Source: Candidatus Aminicenantota bacterium
GTDB taxonomy: Bacteria > Acidobacteriota > Aminicenantia > S016-38
DNA length: 64,000 nucleotides
Reading direction: 5' to 3'
Assembly: GCA_027068075.1 (NCBI GenBank)
Contig: JAMOUJ010000005.1
Location: forward strand, 186,001 to 250,000
Part shown: positions 37,918 to 46,925 of the stretch, one piece after another
Numbering within the stretch: the stretch's first letter is position 1
How the letters are laid out: the number at the start of each line of letters is the position of its first letter
The notes under the pieces: model-generated
Told to the model about the DNA's origin: nothing
Seen by the model: the letters and a program-made list of their open reading frames with translations, nothing else
Databases searched by the model: none
Program-made: the position numbers and the translations under genes

Positions 37918-38715
37918 ATGAAGGGAATATTGCATTACCTTGAAGGGCTCAGGGAAGCCCTGTGGGACCTGAGGTTCGTAATATACCTCTGGCTCTTATC
38001 CCTGGGGCTGGTCATCTTCGCCTACTTTCCGGTCCACAAGTTTTTCTCATCCAGGCTTTCCCATTTTTCCGACTGGACATACATAATGGACCATCCCGCC
38101 TACATCGCCCTGGTTTACAAGAACAGCGGGGTGCTCTTTGCGGGGATATTTGCCCTTCTTCTGCTCTTTTACATATTTACCCTCATGGTAGAAGGAGGCA
38201 TATGGGCCGGGATACTTCGGAGAGAACCTTTTTCTTACTGGAAAAAATACTTTGGACGCTTCCTTCTCCTGGAAATACTCACCCCCATAATCTACCTTCC
38301 TCACTTCCTGGTGGCAGGCCTCCTCTTCCTTTTGATTAAACCCATCCCAATCTACAAAGAAAAAATCTTCTCCCTGGCCGCAGTGGCTTATGCCCTCGTC
38401 CTCCTTTTTATTCTCACACTGGCTTCCATATCCAAGGATTATGCGAAACTGGCGGTGGTCAGGGACAACCGGAGCGTTCTCCGGGCCATTGTCTTTTCCT
38501 GGAAACTCACGCTGATGCGCTGGCTTTCCTCCGGGCTCATGGGAATGGCGGCCCTGCTTCTCTGGGCCATACCCTTTTTCTTGATATCCCCCCTATTACA
38601 CAACCTTCCGACCTTCATCTACTTCCTGGCCTATCAGCCCCTGGTCCTTCTCAAGGTCTATTCCAAGATAGCCCTCTTCATCGGGGAGAAATACATGGCC
38701 AGGGAATTTTCCTGA
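37918..38715 (+). CDS. Multi-TM membrane protein of unknown function
   Basis: Five to six hydrophobic helices; start refined to MKGILHYLEGLREALWDLRF with SD-like GGGGGAAAG. Confidence 0.7.
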   Translation: MKGILHYLEGLREALWDLRFVIYLWLLSLGLVIFAYFPVHKFFSSRLSHFSDWTYIMDHPAYIALVYKNSGVLFAGIFALLLLFYIFTLMVEGGIWAGILRREPFSYWKKYFGRFLLLEILTPIIYLPHFLVAGLLFLLIKPIPIYKEKIFSLAAVAYALVLLFILTLASISKDYAKLAVVRDNRSVLRAIVFSWKLTLMRWLSSGLMGMAALLLWAIPFFLISPLLHNLPTFIYFLAYQPLVLLKVYSKIALFIGEKYMAREFS

Positions 38716-38732
38716 AGTTTTATAATTAATTT

Positions 38733-39506
38733 ATGAAAAGATTATTCTTTCTTCTGATCCCGACGCTTGTTTTTTCCCAGGTGGCGGCTTCCATAAAACC
38801 CTTATCTCTGCTCGTAGGAGAAGTGTATCCCGGTGAAGTTATTACGGTGGTCCCTCCCCACCGCTCCCCCCACCTCTTTTCTCCCACCCCACGGCAGGTA
38901 AAGAGGCTAATGAAGGCGAAACTGGTTTTCAAAATCGGGGCAGGTCTGGAACCCTGGAAAATACCGGGGGTTAGGGAGGTGGACCTTTCCGCCCATGTTT
39001 CTTTAATAAGGGAGGGCGGAAGACCCAATCCCCATTACTGGCTTTCCCCCCGGAGGATGCTGGAGGCCCTGCCCGCCATCCGGAGGTGGCTGGAAAGAGC
39101 CTTTCCCCATCGGCAGGAGGAAATAAGGGAAAGGGCAGATAGGACCCGAAAGGAACTGGAAGACCTGGACGGAAAACTCCGTCGGATGATGAGTCCCTTC
39201 ACCGAAAGGAAAATTATTCTCTACAGGCCTGCCTGGGTTTATTTTCTCCTGGATTACGGCTTCAAAAAAATTCAGGTGCTAACCCCGGACCCTTCCAGAC
39301 CCCCTTCCCCCGGGAAGATGGCCGCCCTGAAGGGAGACCTCCTGGTCTTTGACCCTTCCCTTTCCCCCGGGAAGGCCAAGACCCTGGCAGCGTGGGCCGG
39401 CCTCCCCTGGGTGTACCTGGACCCCCTGGGAGAAGACCGCCACTTCTCCTCCTACTCCGAATTCATTCTGGAAAACGCCAAAAAATTCCTGGGAGGCCTG
39501 AAGTGA
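38733..39506 (+). CDS. znuA: Metal ABC transporter substrate-binding protein (ZnuA family)
   Basis: VAASIKPLSLLVGEVYPGEVITVVPPHRSPHLFSPTPRQVKRLMKAKLVFKIGAGLEPW; PNPHYWLSPRRMLEALPAI. Confidence 0.88.
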   Translation: MKRLFFLLIPTLVFSQVAASIKPLSLLVGEVYPGEVITVVPPHRSPHLFSPTPRQVKRLMKAKLVFKIGAGLEPWKIPGVREVDLSAHVSLIREGGRPNPHYWLSPRRMLEALPAIRRWLERAFPHRQEEIRERADRTRKELEDLDGKLRRMMSPFTERKIILYRPAWVYFLLDYGFKKIQVLTPDPSRPPSPGKMAALKGDLLVFDPSLSPGKAKTLAAWAGLPWVYLDPLGEDRHFSSYSEFILENAKKFLGGLK

Positions 39507-40273
39507 AGGCCCTGGAGGTTCGGGACCTCTGGTTTTCGTACGGGGGAGAGGATGTGCTGCAGGGGGTAAACCTCTCAGTGGAGGAGGGGGAGATGGTGGC
39601 TATTTTAGGACCCAACGGAGCCGGAAAAACCACCCTCCTCAAGATAATTCTTGGACTTCTAAAGCCCCGGCGGGGGGAGGTTAGAATCTTCGGTCTTCCT
39701 CCTGAAAAGGCCCGAGGGCTTATAGGATATGTTCCCCAGAACCTACAACCCAATCGCCGGATGCCCATAACCGCCTTTTCCGTGGTGATGATGGGGCTTT
39801 ACCGGGGCATGCTGAAGTGGCCCCGGGAGCAGGACCGGAGGGAGGCGGAAAAGGCCCTGGAGGAGGTGGGCATTTCGCCACTTAAAAAAAGGCTTTTCGG
39901 ACAACTCTCCGGAGGCCAGAGGCAGAGGGTCCTCATAGCCAGGGCCCTGGTGAGAAAACCCAAACTCCTCATCCTGGACGAACCCGAAACCGGCCTTGAT
40001 CCCTCCTTTCAGGAAGGGTTTTACAAACTGCTTCAAAGAATACGGGAAAAATACCGCACCACCATCATAACGGTAACCCACGATGTTATGGCGGTCTCCC
40101 AGATGGTCTCATCCATTGCCTGCCTCAACCGGGCTTTGGTGGCCCACGGAAGGCCCCAGGAGGTATTAACCGGGGAAAACCTCCGGTGCCTGTACGGCGA
40201 GGCTGCAGCCTACTTCGGCCACGGCCCTGCCCCACATCTCATAGTGGAGGAACACCGTGATAGAAATACTTAA
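39503..40273 (+). CDS. znuC: Metal ABC transporter ATP-binding protein (GTG start)
   Basis: GPNGAGKTTLLKIILGLLKPRRGEVRIFG, GYVPQNLQ, LSGGQRQRVLIARALVRKPKLLILDEPETGLDP. Confidence 0.92.
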   Translation: MKALEVRDLWFSYGGEDVLQGVNLSVEEGEMVAILGPNGAGKTTLLKIILGLLKPRRGEVRIFGLPPEKARGLIGYVPQNLQPNRRMPITAFSVVMMGLYRGMLKWPREQDRREAEKALEEVGISPLKKRLFGQLSGGQRQRVLIARALVRKPKLLILDEPETGLDPSFQEGFYKLLQRIREKYRTTIITVTHDVMAVSQMVSSIACLNRALVAHGRPQEVLTGENLRCLYGEAAAYFGHGPAPHLIVEEHRDRNT

Positions 40274-41066
40274 ACTGCCCTTCATGAAAAACGCCATCCT
40301 GGCGGGGCTGGCGGTGGCGGCGGCGGCTTCCCTGCTGGGCAGTTTCGTGGTTATCCGAAGGATGACCTTCATCGGAGCAGGCATAGCCCACTCCTCCTTT
40401 GCCGGGGTGGTCATAGGCTTTCTTTTGGGAATATCCCCCCTGGTCTCCGCCCTGGTCTTCGCTTCCTTCACCGGCCTTTCCATAGGTTTTCTATCCAGAA
40501 ACTACCGGATAGAAGAGGAAAGCGCCGTGGGGGTCTTTTTCCCCTTTTCCATGGCCCTGGGGATCATTCTCCTGGGATTCCTCAAGGGCTACACCCCTAA
40601 CATAATGGGATATCTCTTTGGGGACATACTTCTGGTAGGGAAAACCGAACTCTACCTCTCCTGGATTTCTTTAATCCTTTCCCTCCTCTTTGTGGGCCTG
40701 TTCTTCCGGGAAATGGTTTTTTCCACCTTTGACGAAGAGACCGCCCAGGTTCTGGGGATAAACACCTCCCTGGTCTATTATCTCTTTCTCATTCTGACTT
40801 CCCTGGTAATCGTGGTATGTATCAAGGTGGTGGGGATAATCCTTCTCTCAGGCCTGCTGGTGATCCCTCCCCTGGCCGCCCTACAGTTTTCCAGAAACAT
40901 GAAGGCCTTTATCGGATTATCCGTGTTATTCGGGATCGCTTCCTTCCTGGCGGGTATCCTCCTTTCCTACCTCCTGGACCTTCCCTCGGGAGCCACCATA
41001 ATAGGTTCGGGCTTCGTATTGCTCCTTATATCCGGGGCGGTTAAACTTCTCTTTCTAAGGGATTAA
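40257..41066 (+). CDS. znuB: Metal ABC transporter permease
   Basis: ILAGLAVAAAASLLGSFVVIRRMTFIGAGIAHSSFAGVVIGFLLG. Confidence 0.93.
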   Translation: MIEILKLPFMKNAILAGLAVAAAASLLGSFVVIRRMTFIGAGIAHSSFAGVVIGFLLGISPLVSALVFASFTGLSIGFLSRNYRIEEESAVGVFFPFSMALGIILLGFLKGYTPNIMGYLFGDILLVGKTELYLSWISLILSLLFVGLFFREMVFSTFDEETAQVLGINTSLVYYLFLILTSLVIVVCIKVVGIILLSGLLVIPPLAALQFSRNMKAFIGLSVLFGIASFLAGILLSYLLDLPSGATIIGSGFVLLLISGAVKLLFLRD

Positions 41067-41635
41067 TCTTCTTCAAAGATGAGTTTTAAGGGCTCCTCTT
41101 TAACTTGAGGAATCTCTTTTATTTCCTTGTAAAATTCCACTATCTCCTGGAAGGGACCCTCCACCTCGTATTCCCCCTGGTAAATGTAAGGATGAAGAGG
41201 AGCGTACATTTCCGTGGGCTCCGCTTCCTTTATGTAGGTTTCTTTCTCGTCGTGTTTCTTTATGTACTCGGCGGGGAGTTTCTCCAGGGCTTTTTTAAGC
41301 CTCTGGGCCAGGTCCCGGTTGTATATGGAGAAGGTAAATTTAACATAAGCCCCCTTGATAGGCCTTACAGACTTAACCTTCAGGCCCAACCTCTCCTCAC
41401 ATCTTTCCATTCCGGCCCTGAGGTCCTGGGCGATATCCTCCCTCACCACGAAATGGGTAAGGTTTTCCAGACCGAACCACTCCCTGAGGGCATCGGAAAG
41501 GGTGGAGCGCTCTATTCCCAGAACCTTGCTGAAGTAAACCACTTCATCTTCTATTCCTCGCCCTCTTATCCATCCGTAGACAAAACCTTTAGTTAAAAGT
41601 AAAGGGGCTTCCACCACGAATTCGTAGAATCTCAT
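41063..41635 (-). CDS. Uncharacterised 190-aa soluble protein
   Basis: Complete ORF with ATG and codon usage like neighbours; no family recognised. Confidence 0.7.
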   Translation of the reverse strand: MRFYEFVVEAPLLLTKGFVYGWIRGRGIEDEVVYFSKVLGIERSTLSDALREWFGLENLTHFVVREDIAQDLRAGMERCEERLGLKVKSVRPIKGAYVKFTFSIYNRDLAQRLKKALEKLPAEYIKKHDEKETYIKEAEPTEMYAPLHPYIYQGEYEVEGPFQEIVEFYKEIKEIPQVKEEPLKLIFEED

Positions 41636-41721
41636 GCGTTATCCCTCCTTTTCTCCTATAAGAGGCCATATTAACAGGTGAAGGATTTTTTTTCAAGTCC
41701 CGGGGATGGTAAAATCCACCC

Positions 41722-42468
41722 ATGAGGAAAATACGCCTTTTAATCGTATTTTTACTGGTTCTGTCCATAAGGGCAGGGGTGGGAATGGAAGTTTACGGAG
41801 GAGGAGGATTCTGGTCTCTAAACCTGTTGAGGGCTCAGATCAAAAAATTCGCCAGGGAAAAGGTGGATGAACTTTTGCACGGGGATCTGGAGGCAAAGTA
41901 TCCGGAACTCTCCGGAGCGACCTACGAACACACAGAAATGTTTTACTCCGGAGGAGAGAACCTGGGCCTGGGACTTCGGTTCTATCCCGGGGGAGAACAG
42001 GGCAGTTTTAGCGTTGGATTTTACCTGATGAAGATGAACATGGACATGGTAATGGACGGGGAAATCGCCGCCACCAAGGGAACAGATTCTGCCGATTTCA
42101 CCGGCAGTGGAGAAGTTTACATAACCTCCTACGCCGGCCTGGCGGTCCTCCAGTGGGAATTCTTCCCCTCGCTGAAGGTAACCCCCTATTTCAAAATGGG
42201 CTTCGGAGCCGGAACCCTCAGGGGAAAGACCTCCTACAAGGGCTTCGTCACCACCAGAATAAGGGGAAACACGGAGAAGTTCAAGGAGGAAGAGGAGAAA
42301 ACATTGGACGATCTGAGGAAGGAAGGGGCCGATGTGCCCAAACTTCTGCCCTTCGTCAATCTGGCTCTGGGGATAAAAGGGGATGTCAGCGAAAACCTGG
42401 CCCTTTATGTGGAGGGAGGAATTCTCAACGGGTTCTTTCTGGGAGGGAGTTTCGGAATCCGGTTTTAA
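41722..42468 (+). CDS. Outer-membrane beta-barrel-like secreted protein
   Basis: Signal peptide; alternating beta-strand pattern, glycine-rich, C-terminal aromatic FGIRF. Confidence 0.7.
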   Translation: MRKIRLLIVFLLVLSIRAGVGMEVYGGGGFWSLNLLRAQIKKFAREKVDELLHGDLEAKYPELSGATYEHTEMFYSGGENLGLGLRFYPGGEQGSFSVGFYLMKMNMDMVMDGEIAATKGTDSADFTGSGEVYITSYAGLAVLQWEFFPSLKVTPYFKMGFGAGTLRGKTSYKGFVTTRIRGNTEKFKEEEEKTLDDLRKEGADVPKLLPFVNLALGIKGDVSENLALYVEGGILNGFFLGGSFGIRF

Positions 42469-43814
42469 AAATAGAGTATAAATTCCTCCGCTGTGGGCCT
42501 GGTGGATATGAACCGGATCTCTTCCCTTTTCAGGGATATCCACTTGGCGATAATCTCTTCTGTGAAAACCCCATCCCTCAGGAGGTAATCCCTATCGTCC
42601 TCCAGTTCCCGAAGCGCCTGCTCCAGGGAGGAAGGCATGCTCTCCTTGAGAATAGCCCTCCCCTCCTCGGCGGGTCCGTAACCCATTTCCACGGGATCAA
42701 GTCCGTTCTCAATCCCGTCCATTCCCGCCATTACGATGGAAGCCAGGATTAGATAGGGATTCCCCGTAAAATCAGGGGTCCTGAACTCCACCCTGGTTCT
42801 GGAGGGGTCCTTTACATATCCCGGAATCCTTACCGCCGAGCCCCGGTTTCCCCGGCCGAAACTTATGGAGGAGGGAGCCTCAAATCCACCGGTAAGCCTT
42901 TTGTAGGAATTGGTGGAGGCGTTGGTGAAGGCGGCCAGGGACTTGGCGTGATATAGAAGTCCTCCCACATAATGAAGGGCCTCCTTACTCAGGTTGGCGT
43001 ATCCCCGGGAACTGTAAAACACATTCTGGTCCTGCCTCAGGATGAGTTGGTGTAGGTGCCATCCGGTGCCCGCCTGATTGTATATGGGCTTGGGGATAAA
43101 GGTCAGAAAAAGACCCTTCTTGAAGGCAAGTCCCTTGAGAAGGTATTTGATCTTCACCGCGTTATCCGCGGTCTGGAGGGAAGGGGTGAAAACGGTCTCT
43201 ATCTCCTGCTGTCCCGCCTGACCAACCTCGTGGTGATGGTACTTAACCTCTATGCCGGAATTCCTCAAAAGGCCGATGGCTTCGTTTCTGAAATCCAGGA
43301 ACTCGTCCCGGGGGATTTCCCGATGATATCCGTTGTGATAATCAACCTTCTCCGAAGAAAGGTGAAAACCGCTGGAGAAGGCCTCGGAATAGAATTCGGC
43401 GTTTTTAAATAAGTAGAACTCGTATTCAGGCCCCCAGAATATATCATCTCCCACCCCGGTTTTCCTCATAACCTCCACGCTTTTTTCCAGGATGAATCGG
43501 GGGTCCAGGGGATATCGGGTCCTCTTCCTATCAGCCAGGTGAATACTGCAAATAAAGGAAAGGGTGGGCTCCTGGTGGAAGGGATCTATAAAGCCGGTCT
43601 CAATAATAGGTTTTAACACCAGGTCAGAAGACTCCACCGGAAGGTATCCGTAACTGGAGCCGTCAAAACCCACCCCTTCTTCCAGGATATTACGGGAAAA
43701 ATACTCCACCGGCAGGGTGACATGGTGGAGATTTCCCCTGAGGTCCAGGGCTTTAAGGTCCACATACTTCACTTCTCCGCTTTTTATTATTTCCTTAACC
43801 CTGTCGGTATCCAT
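42465..43814 (-). CDS. Glutamine synthetase type I (second paralogue)
   Basis: FDGSSYGYLPVESSDL, YNQAGTGWHLHQLIL, TNSYKRLTGGFEAPSSISFGRGNRGSAVRIP, RVEFRTPDFTGNPYL. Confidence 0.9.
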   Translation of the reverse strand: MDTDRVKEIIKSGEVKYVDLKALDLRGNLHHVTLPVEYFSRNILEEGVGFDGSSYGYLPVESSDLVLKPIIETGFIDPFHQEPTLSFICSIHLADRKRTRYPLDPRFILEKSVEVMRKTGVGDDIFWGPEYEFYLFKNAEFYSEAFSSGFHLSSEKVDYHNGYHREIPRDEFLDFRNEAIGLLRNSGIEVKYHHHEVGQAGQQEIETVFTPSLQTADNAVKIKYLLKGLAFKKGLFLTFIPKPIYNQAGTGWHLHQLILRQDQNVFYSSRGYANLSKEALHYVGGLLYHAKSLAAFTNASTNSYKRLTGGFEAPSSISFGRGNRGSAVRIPGYVKDPSRTRVEFRTPDFTGNPYLILASIVMAGMDGIENGLDPVEMGYGPAEEGRAILKESMPSSLEQALRELEDDRDYLLRDGVFTEEIIAKWISLKREEIRFISTRPTAEEFILYF

Positions 43815-43843
43815 GTTCACCTCCGGATGTTATTATATCAAGG

Positions 43844-45028
43844 GTGGAGATGAGATTAGAAAGAAAAACTCTCAAGAAGGAATTAGATTCTGTAAAGGGA
43901 GCCGATTACAAGGACCTCTATGTGGAAAAAACGCTGTACTACTCCCTTACCGACGACAGGGGCAGGCTTTTCTATCATTTCTCCCTGGAAGAGGGAAAGG
44001 CCCTCCGGTGGATCGCGGGGGAGACCGAATTCATGAGAGTCTCCTCCCTGCATAGTGGAGAGGAAATCCCGGGGGAAGACTTCCTGGAGGACACCCTCCG
44101 AAGACTGCGGGACAGGGGGCTGGAAGGGAAGATACGGATAAATTACACGGAAAAAAACTCCGTGGTGATGAGCCCCGAAGGCGTTTACAAAAAAAAGGAA
44201 AGGTTTTATCTTCTCCAGATCAAAGATGGGGGAGTGACCCACCGCAGGATATACCTCTCAAGACCTTCCAGCGTCTTCCTGGACGGCTTTGCCAACTCCT
44301 TCCAGGAGAAAAAAAGGGTGAAAAAGCACGCCCGAGGCCTTCCCAGGGAGGGGGAAATGTTCTTTCTCTTTACCGAAGGGGCAGCATCCATTTTTGCCCA
44401 CGAGATTTTCTGGCACCCCCTGGAACTGGACCTGGTCTTTAAGGGTCAGTCCATGGTCTCCCCCTCTGCTCTGGGGAAAAGGGTCTTCCCCGAAGCCCTC
44501 TCCCTTCTCTCCACCTCCCTTACCCCGGACGACGAGGGGCAAATTCTTGGGGAAACTCTCCTGGTGGAGCGGGGTTACCTGCTGGGCTTCGCCTCCTCCG
44601 TATATTATTCCCTTCTTTCCCGCATGCCCCTCATACCCCATGGAAGGCGTCAAAACTACCGTTACCCCCCCATAGTAAGGCCCCAGAAGGTGAAAATATC
44701 CAGGGGGGAACTTTCTCAGATTGAAATACTCCAGAGAATAAAAACCGGGGTTCTGGTCCGGGAAATTGACAGGGCCTGGGTGGACTTCCGGAGGGGAGAG
44801 GTCCACTTCAGAACCTCCCTGGGATACTGGGTGGAAGACGGCAGAGCCCTTTTCCCACTCACTCCCCTCTGGCTGATGGTAAAAATCCCCCTGGACGAAA
44901 AGCAGTTCTGGAGTTCCTCGGACCTGAATAAAGAGGAGCCGTTCTTCTGTGTTAAAAACGGTCAGCGGGTGGTCTTCTCCTCCAAAGCCCCGGATTTTCT
45001 CGTAAGGGGGTTCTCCAGAAATGCATGA
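43844..45028 (+). CDS. TldD-like metalloprotease subunit (PmbA/TldD family), divergent
   Basis: FTEGAASIFAHEIFWHPLELDLV (HExxxH); SPDDEG-like TPDDEGQILGETLLVERGYLLGF; G(R/Q)NYRYPPIVRP. Confidence 0.75.
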   Translation: MEMRLERKTLKKELDSVKGADYKDLYVEKTLYYSLTDDRGRLFYHFSLEEGKALRWIAGETEFMRVSSLHSGEEIPGEDFLEDTLRRLRDRGLEGKIRINYTEKNSVVMSPEGVYKKKERFYLLQIKDGGVTHRRIYLSRPSSVFLDGFANSFQEKKRVKKHARGLPREGEMFFLFTEGAASIFAHEIFWHPLELDLVFKGQSMVSPSALGKRVFPEALSLLSTSLTPDDEGQILGETLLVERGYLLGFASSVYYSLLSRMPLIPHGRRQNYRYPPIVRPQKVKISRGELSQIEILQRIKTGVLVREIDRAWVDFRRGEVHFRTSLGYWVEDGRALFPLTPLWLMVKIPLDEKQFWSSSDLNKEEPFFCVKNGQRVVFSSKAPDFLVRGFSRNA

Positions 45029-46001
45029 TCGGGCGAGGGACATAATTGAAAAGATAAAGGCCCAGGGATGGGAGGGAGATGTTTTCGCCTTCGTGGAGGA
45101 GAGGATTGAGGTCCAGGGGGGGTGGGAAGCGAGGCTCATCTCGGGGAGGGAAGTTGGATTTTCTACCAGGTGGAAAAAGGAAAGGTCCGGGATTTTCTTC
45201 CATTTCTCCCCCTCACCCACCGTGAACTTCAACCACGGATTCATCATAGGAGAAAACTGGGAATTGAGGCTCCCCTCTTACATAAAAAAGACTTCCGTAA
45301 AACTTCGGGACGAAAGGGGGCTCCCCTACGGGGAGGAATTGGAGTTTCCCGCATGGATAGATGAACTGCGCGGCAGGGAAAGGAAAGTTCTTCTAATGAA
45401 CACCCGGGGAGGGGAGGCCTCCTACGCAGAAAGCCTTTATTCCTTTAAAGCCTCCCTACACGAGGAGGAATTCTGGGTGTGGAGCAGGAGGAGAGATTTT
45501 CCACTGACACTGCGGGGAAACGGGGGAAGAAACCTGGTCCTTCATCCCCTGGCTTCCTTTAAACTGGTAAAACTCATCCTTTCGGGAAAAACGAACCTGA
45601 AGGGGGCGGAATTTACCATAGAGGAGGATCCCTCCCTGGACTTCGGGCCCGGAAGTTTTCCCTTTGACGCCTCGGGCAGGGAAATGAAGAAAAGGGTTAT
45701 CTTCAAGAAGGGAAAAATCAAAGCCAGAAAGCCCATACATCTGCTAAGGCCTGCTCCCCAATCTCCGCCGGTTACCGGCTGGACCAACATCGTGCTTAAA
45801 GTCCCCACGGCCTCAAGTCCCTCCTTCACCCTGGTGGTTAATTTAAGGTTTTACGGGGAAATAACACAACTCGTCCTGGAAGATGGCAGGGAAAGGGAGA
45901 TGAAAACCGAAAACCTCCTCCGCTCCATTTGCGGAAAAATACAGGAGGGCTTTTTTATAGGACCACCCTTTATAAAATCAGATTATTTGCTTTTATCTTA
46001 A
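45021..46001 (+). CDS. TldE/PmbA-like partner protein, highly divergent
   Basis: Position immediately downstream of and overlapping tldD-like gene; 326 aa; ARDIIEKIKAQGWEGDVFAFVEERIEVQGGWEARLISGREVGFSTRWKKERSGIFFHF. Confidence 0.5.
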   Translation: MHDRARDIIEKIKAQGWEGDVFAFVEERIEVQGGWEARLISGREVGFSTRWKKERSGIFFHFSPSPTVNFNHGFIIGENWELRLPSYIKKTSVKLRDERGLPYGEELEFPAWIDELRGRERKVLLMNTRGGEASYAESLYSFKASLHEEEFWVWSRRRDFPLTLRGNGGRNLVLHPLASFKLVKLILSGKTNLKGAEFTIEEDPSLDFGPGSFPFDASGREMKKRVIFKKGKIKARKPIHLLRPAPQSPPVTGWTNIVLKVPTASSPSFTLVVNLRFYGEITQLVLEDGREREMKTENLLRSICGKIQEGFFIGPPFIKSDYLLLS

Positions 46002-46117
46002 TACTCGTAATCCTGCTGAAATTCCGGGAATCTATCCTTTACCACCTTCTTTCCCAGGATAAATCCCAGGGTAAAGGCTGTCCCCACCGCCAGGAAAAAC
46101 AGGAAAGAAGTTCTCAT
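45998..46117 (-). CDS. Small single-TM protein (39 aa), absent from ORF track
   Basis: MRTSFLFFLAVGTAFTLGFILGKKVVKDRFPEFQQDYEY*; SD GGAGG upstream; upstream TTGACA-N17-CAGAAT. Confidence 0.75.
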   Translation of the reverse strand: MRTSFLFFLAVGTAFTLGFILGKKVVKDRFPEFQQDYEY

Positions 46118-46134
46118 GGTCCACCTCCTCTAAA

Positions 46135-46163
46135 ATTCTGACAATACTTGCCTTAATTGTCAA
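46135..46163 (-). promoter_or_regulatory. Promoter of the 39-aa smORF (TTGACA-N17-CAGAAT)
   Basis: -35 at 46163-46158, -10 at 46140-46135 (minus strand). Confidence 0.6.
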
Positions 46164-46172
46164 GGCCGTTCC

Positions 46173-46201
46173 TTGACTTGGCTTTTTTTTTCTTTTACAC
46201 T
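46173..46201 (+). promoter_or_regulatory. Promoter of the 228-aa secreted protein gene (TTGACT-N17-TACACT)
   Basis: TTGACT 46173-46178, TACACT 46196-46201; SD ACGGAGGTAA before ATG 46232. Confidence 0.65.
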
Positions 46202-46231
46202 ACTAAGGACTTCCTACGGAGGTAATGAATT

Positions 46232-46918
46232 ATGAGGAAAATTATCACAGGAATTTTATTCTTCGGCCTTTTAATGGGGGTGGAGATCAAAATAGGAAAT
46301 CACGACCTCAACTGCTCCTATACAGTGTTGAAGAACAAGCCCCTGGCCAGCATCGTCAGTTCCATGGACGAGGATTTCAAAAAGCAAACCTTCTCCGAAG
46401 GGGATATGATCTTCGCCAGGGGTGAACTTGAGCCCGGGAAGACTTATTCCCTCATGGGAGAAGTGGGCTCCCTGTCCGGAGGTTATAAGATCTACAAACT
46501 TCAGGGATACGGGGAAGTTCTCCGCAAGGAGGGCGATATTTACATCATGAAGGTTACCTCATCCTGCACCGGGGTAAAAATAGGCTCCAAGGTGTTCCCT
46601 CCCCTGGTTGAAAAGGAATTCACCGTCAACATAAAGCCCATAACCCTCCAGACCACTGCTCCGGCAGGGACTCCCGGGAAAATAGTCTTCATTGAATCCT
46701 CCTTCAAACAATTGGGGGAGGGCTGGGCCGTGGTAAAGGGTGCCAGGGCCTTGGGACTCCAGCGGGGAGATACCGTTATCGTATTCGGGCTCGTGGACAA
46801 GGTGAAAAAACCCAAGGCCATGGGGGTAGTCCTGAGAACCGCCGGAGACTATGCCGTGGTGGAGACCTTGCTTCCCATAGACGCCATAAGGGAAGGAGAT
46901 TTAGTTTATAAGAAATAA
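46232..46918 (+). CDS. Secreted protein of unknown function (228 aa)
   Basis: Signal peptide-like N-terminus; C-terminal repeated-strand segment; no family recognised. Confidence 0.75.
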   Translation: MRKIITGILFFGLLMGVEIKIGNHDLNCSYTVLKNKPLASIVSSMDEDFKKQTFSEGDMIFARGELEPGKTYSLMGEVGSLSGGYKIYKLQGYGEVLRKEGDIYIMKVTSSCTGVKIGSKVFPPLVEKEFTVNIKPITLQTTAPAGTPGKIVFIESSFKQLGEGWAVVKGARALGLQRGDTVIVFGLVDKVKKPKAMGVVLRTAGDYAVVETLLPIDAIREGDLVYKK

Positions 46919-46925
46919 ATTCATA

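Noticed and set aside
44258-45247. 329-aa minus-strand ORF antisense to the TldD/TldE-like genes
   Set aside because: Low-complexity P/G/F-rich translation; the plus strand has HExxxH and operon context.
46151-46195. GTCAAGG-CCGTT-CCTTGAC hairpin plus T-run as an intrinsic terminator of the TldD/E unit
   Set aside because: Stem only 7 bp and about 150 nt from the stop; both arms coincide with -35 boxes having perfect 17-bp spacing to -10s, so a divergent promoter explains it better. A dual role cannot be excluded.
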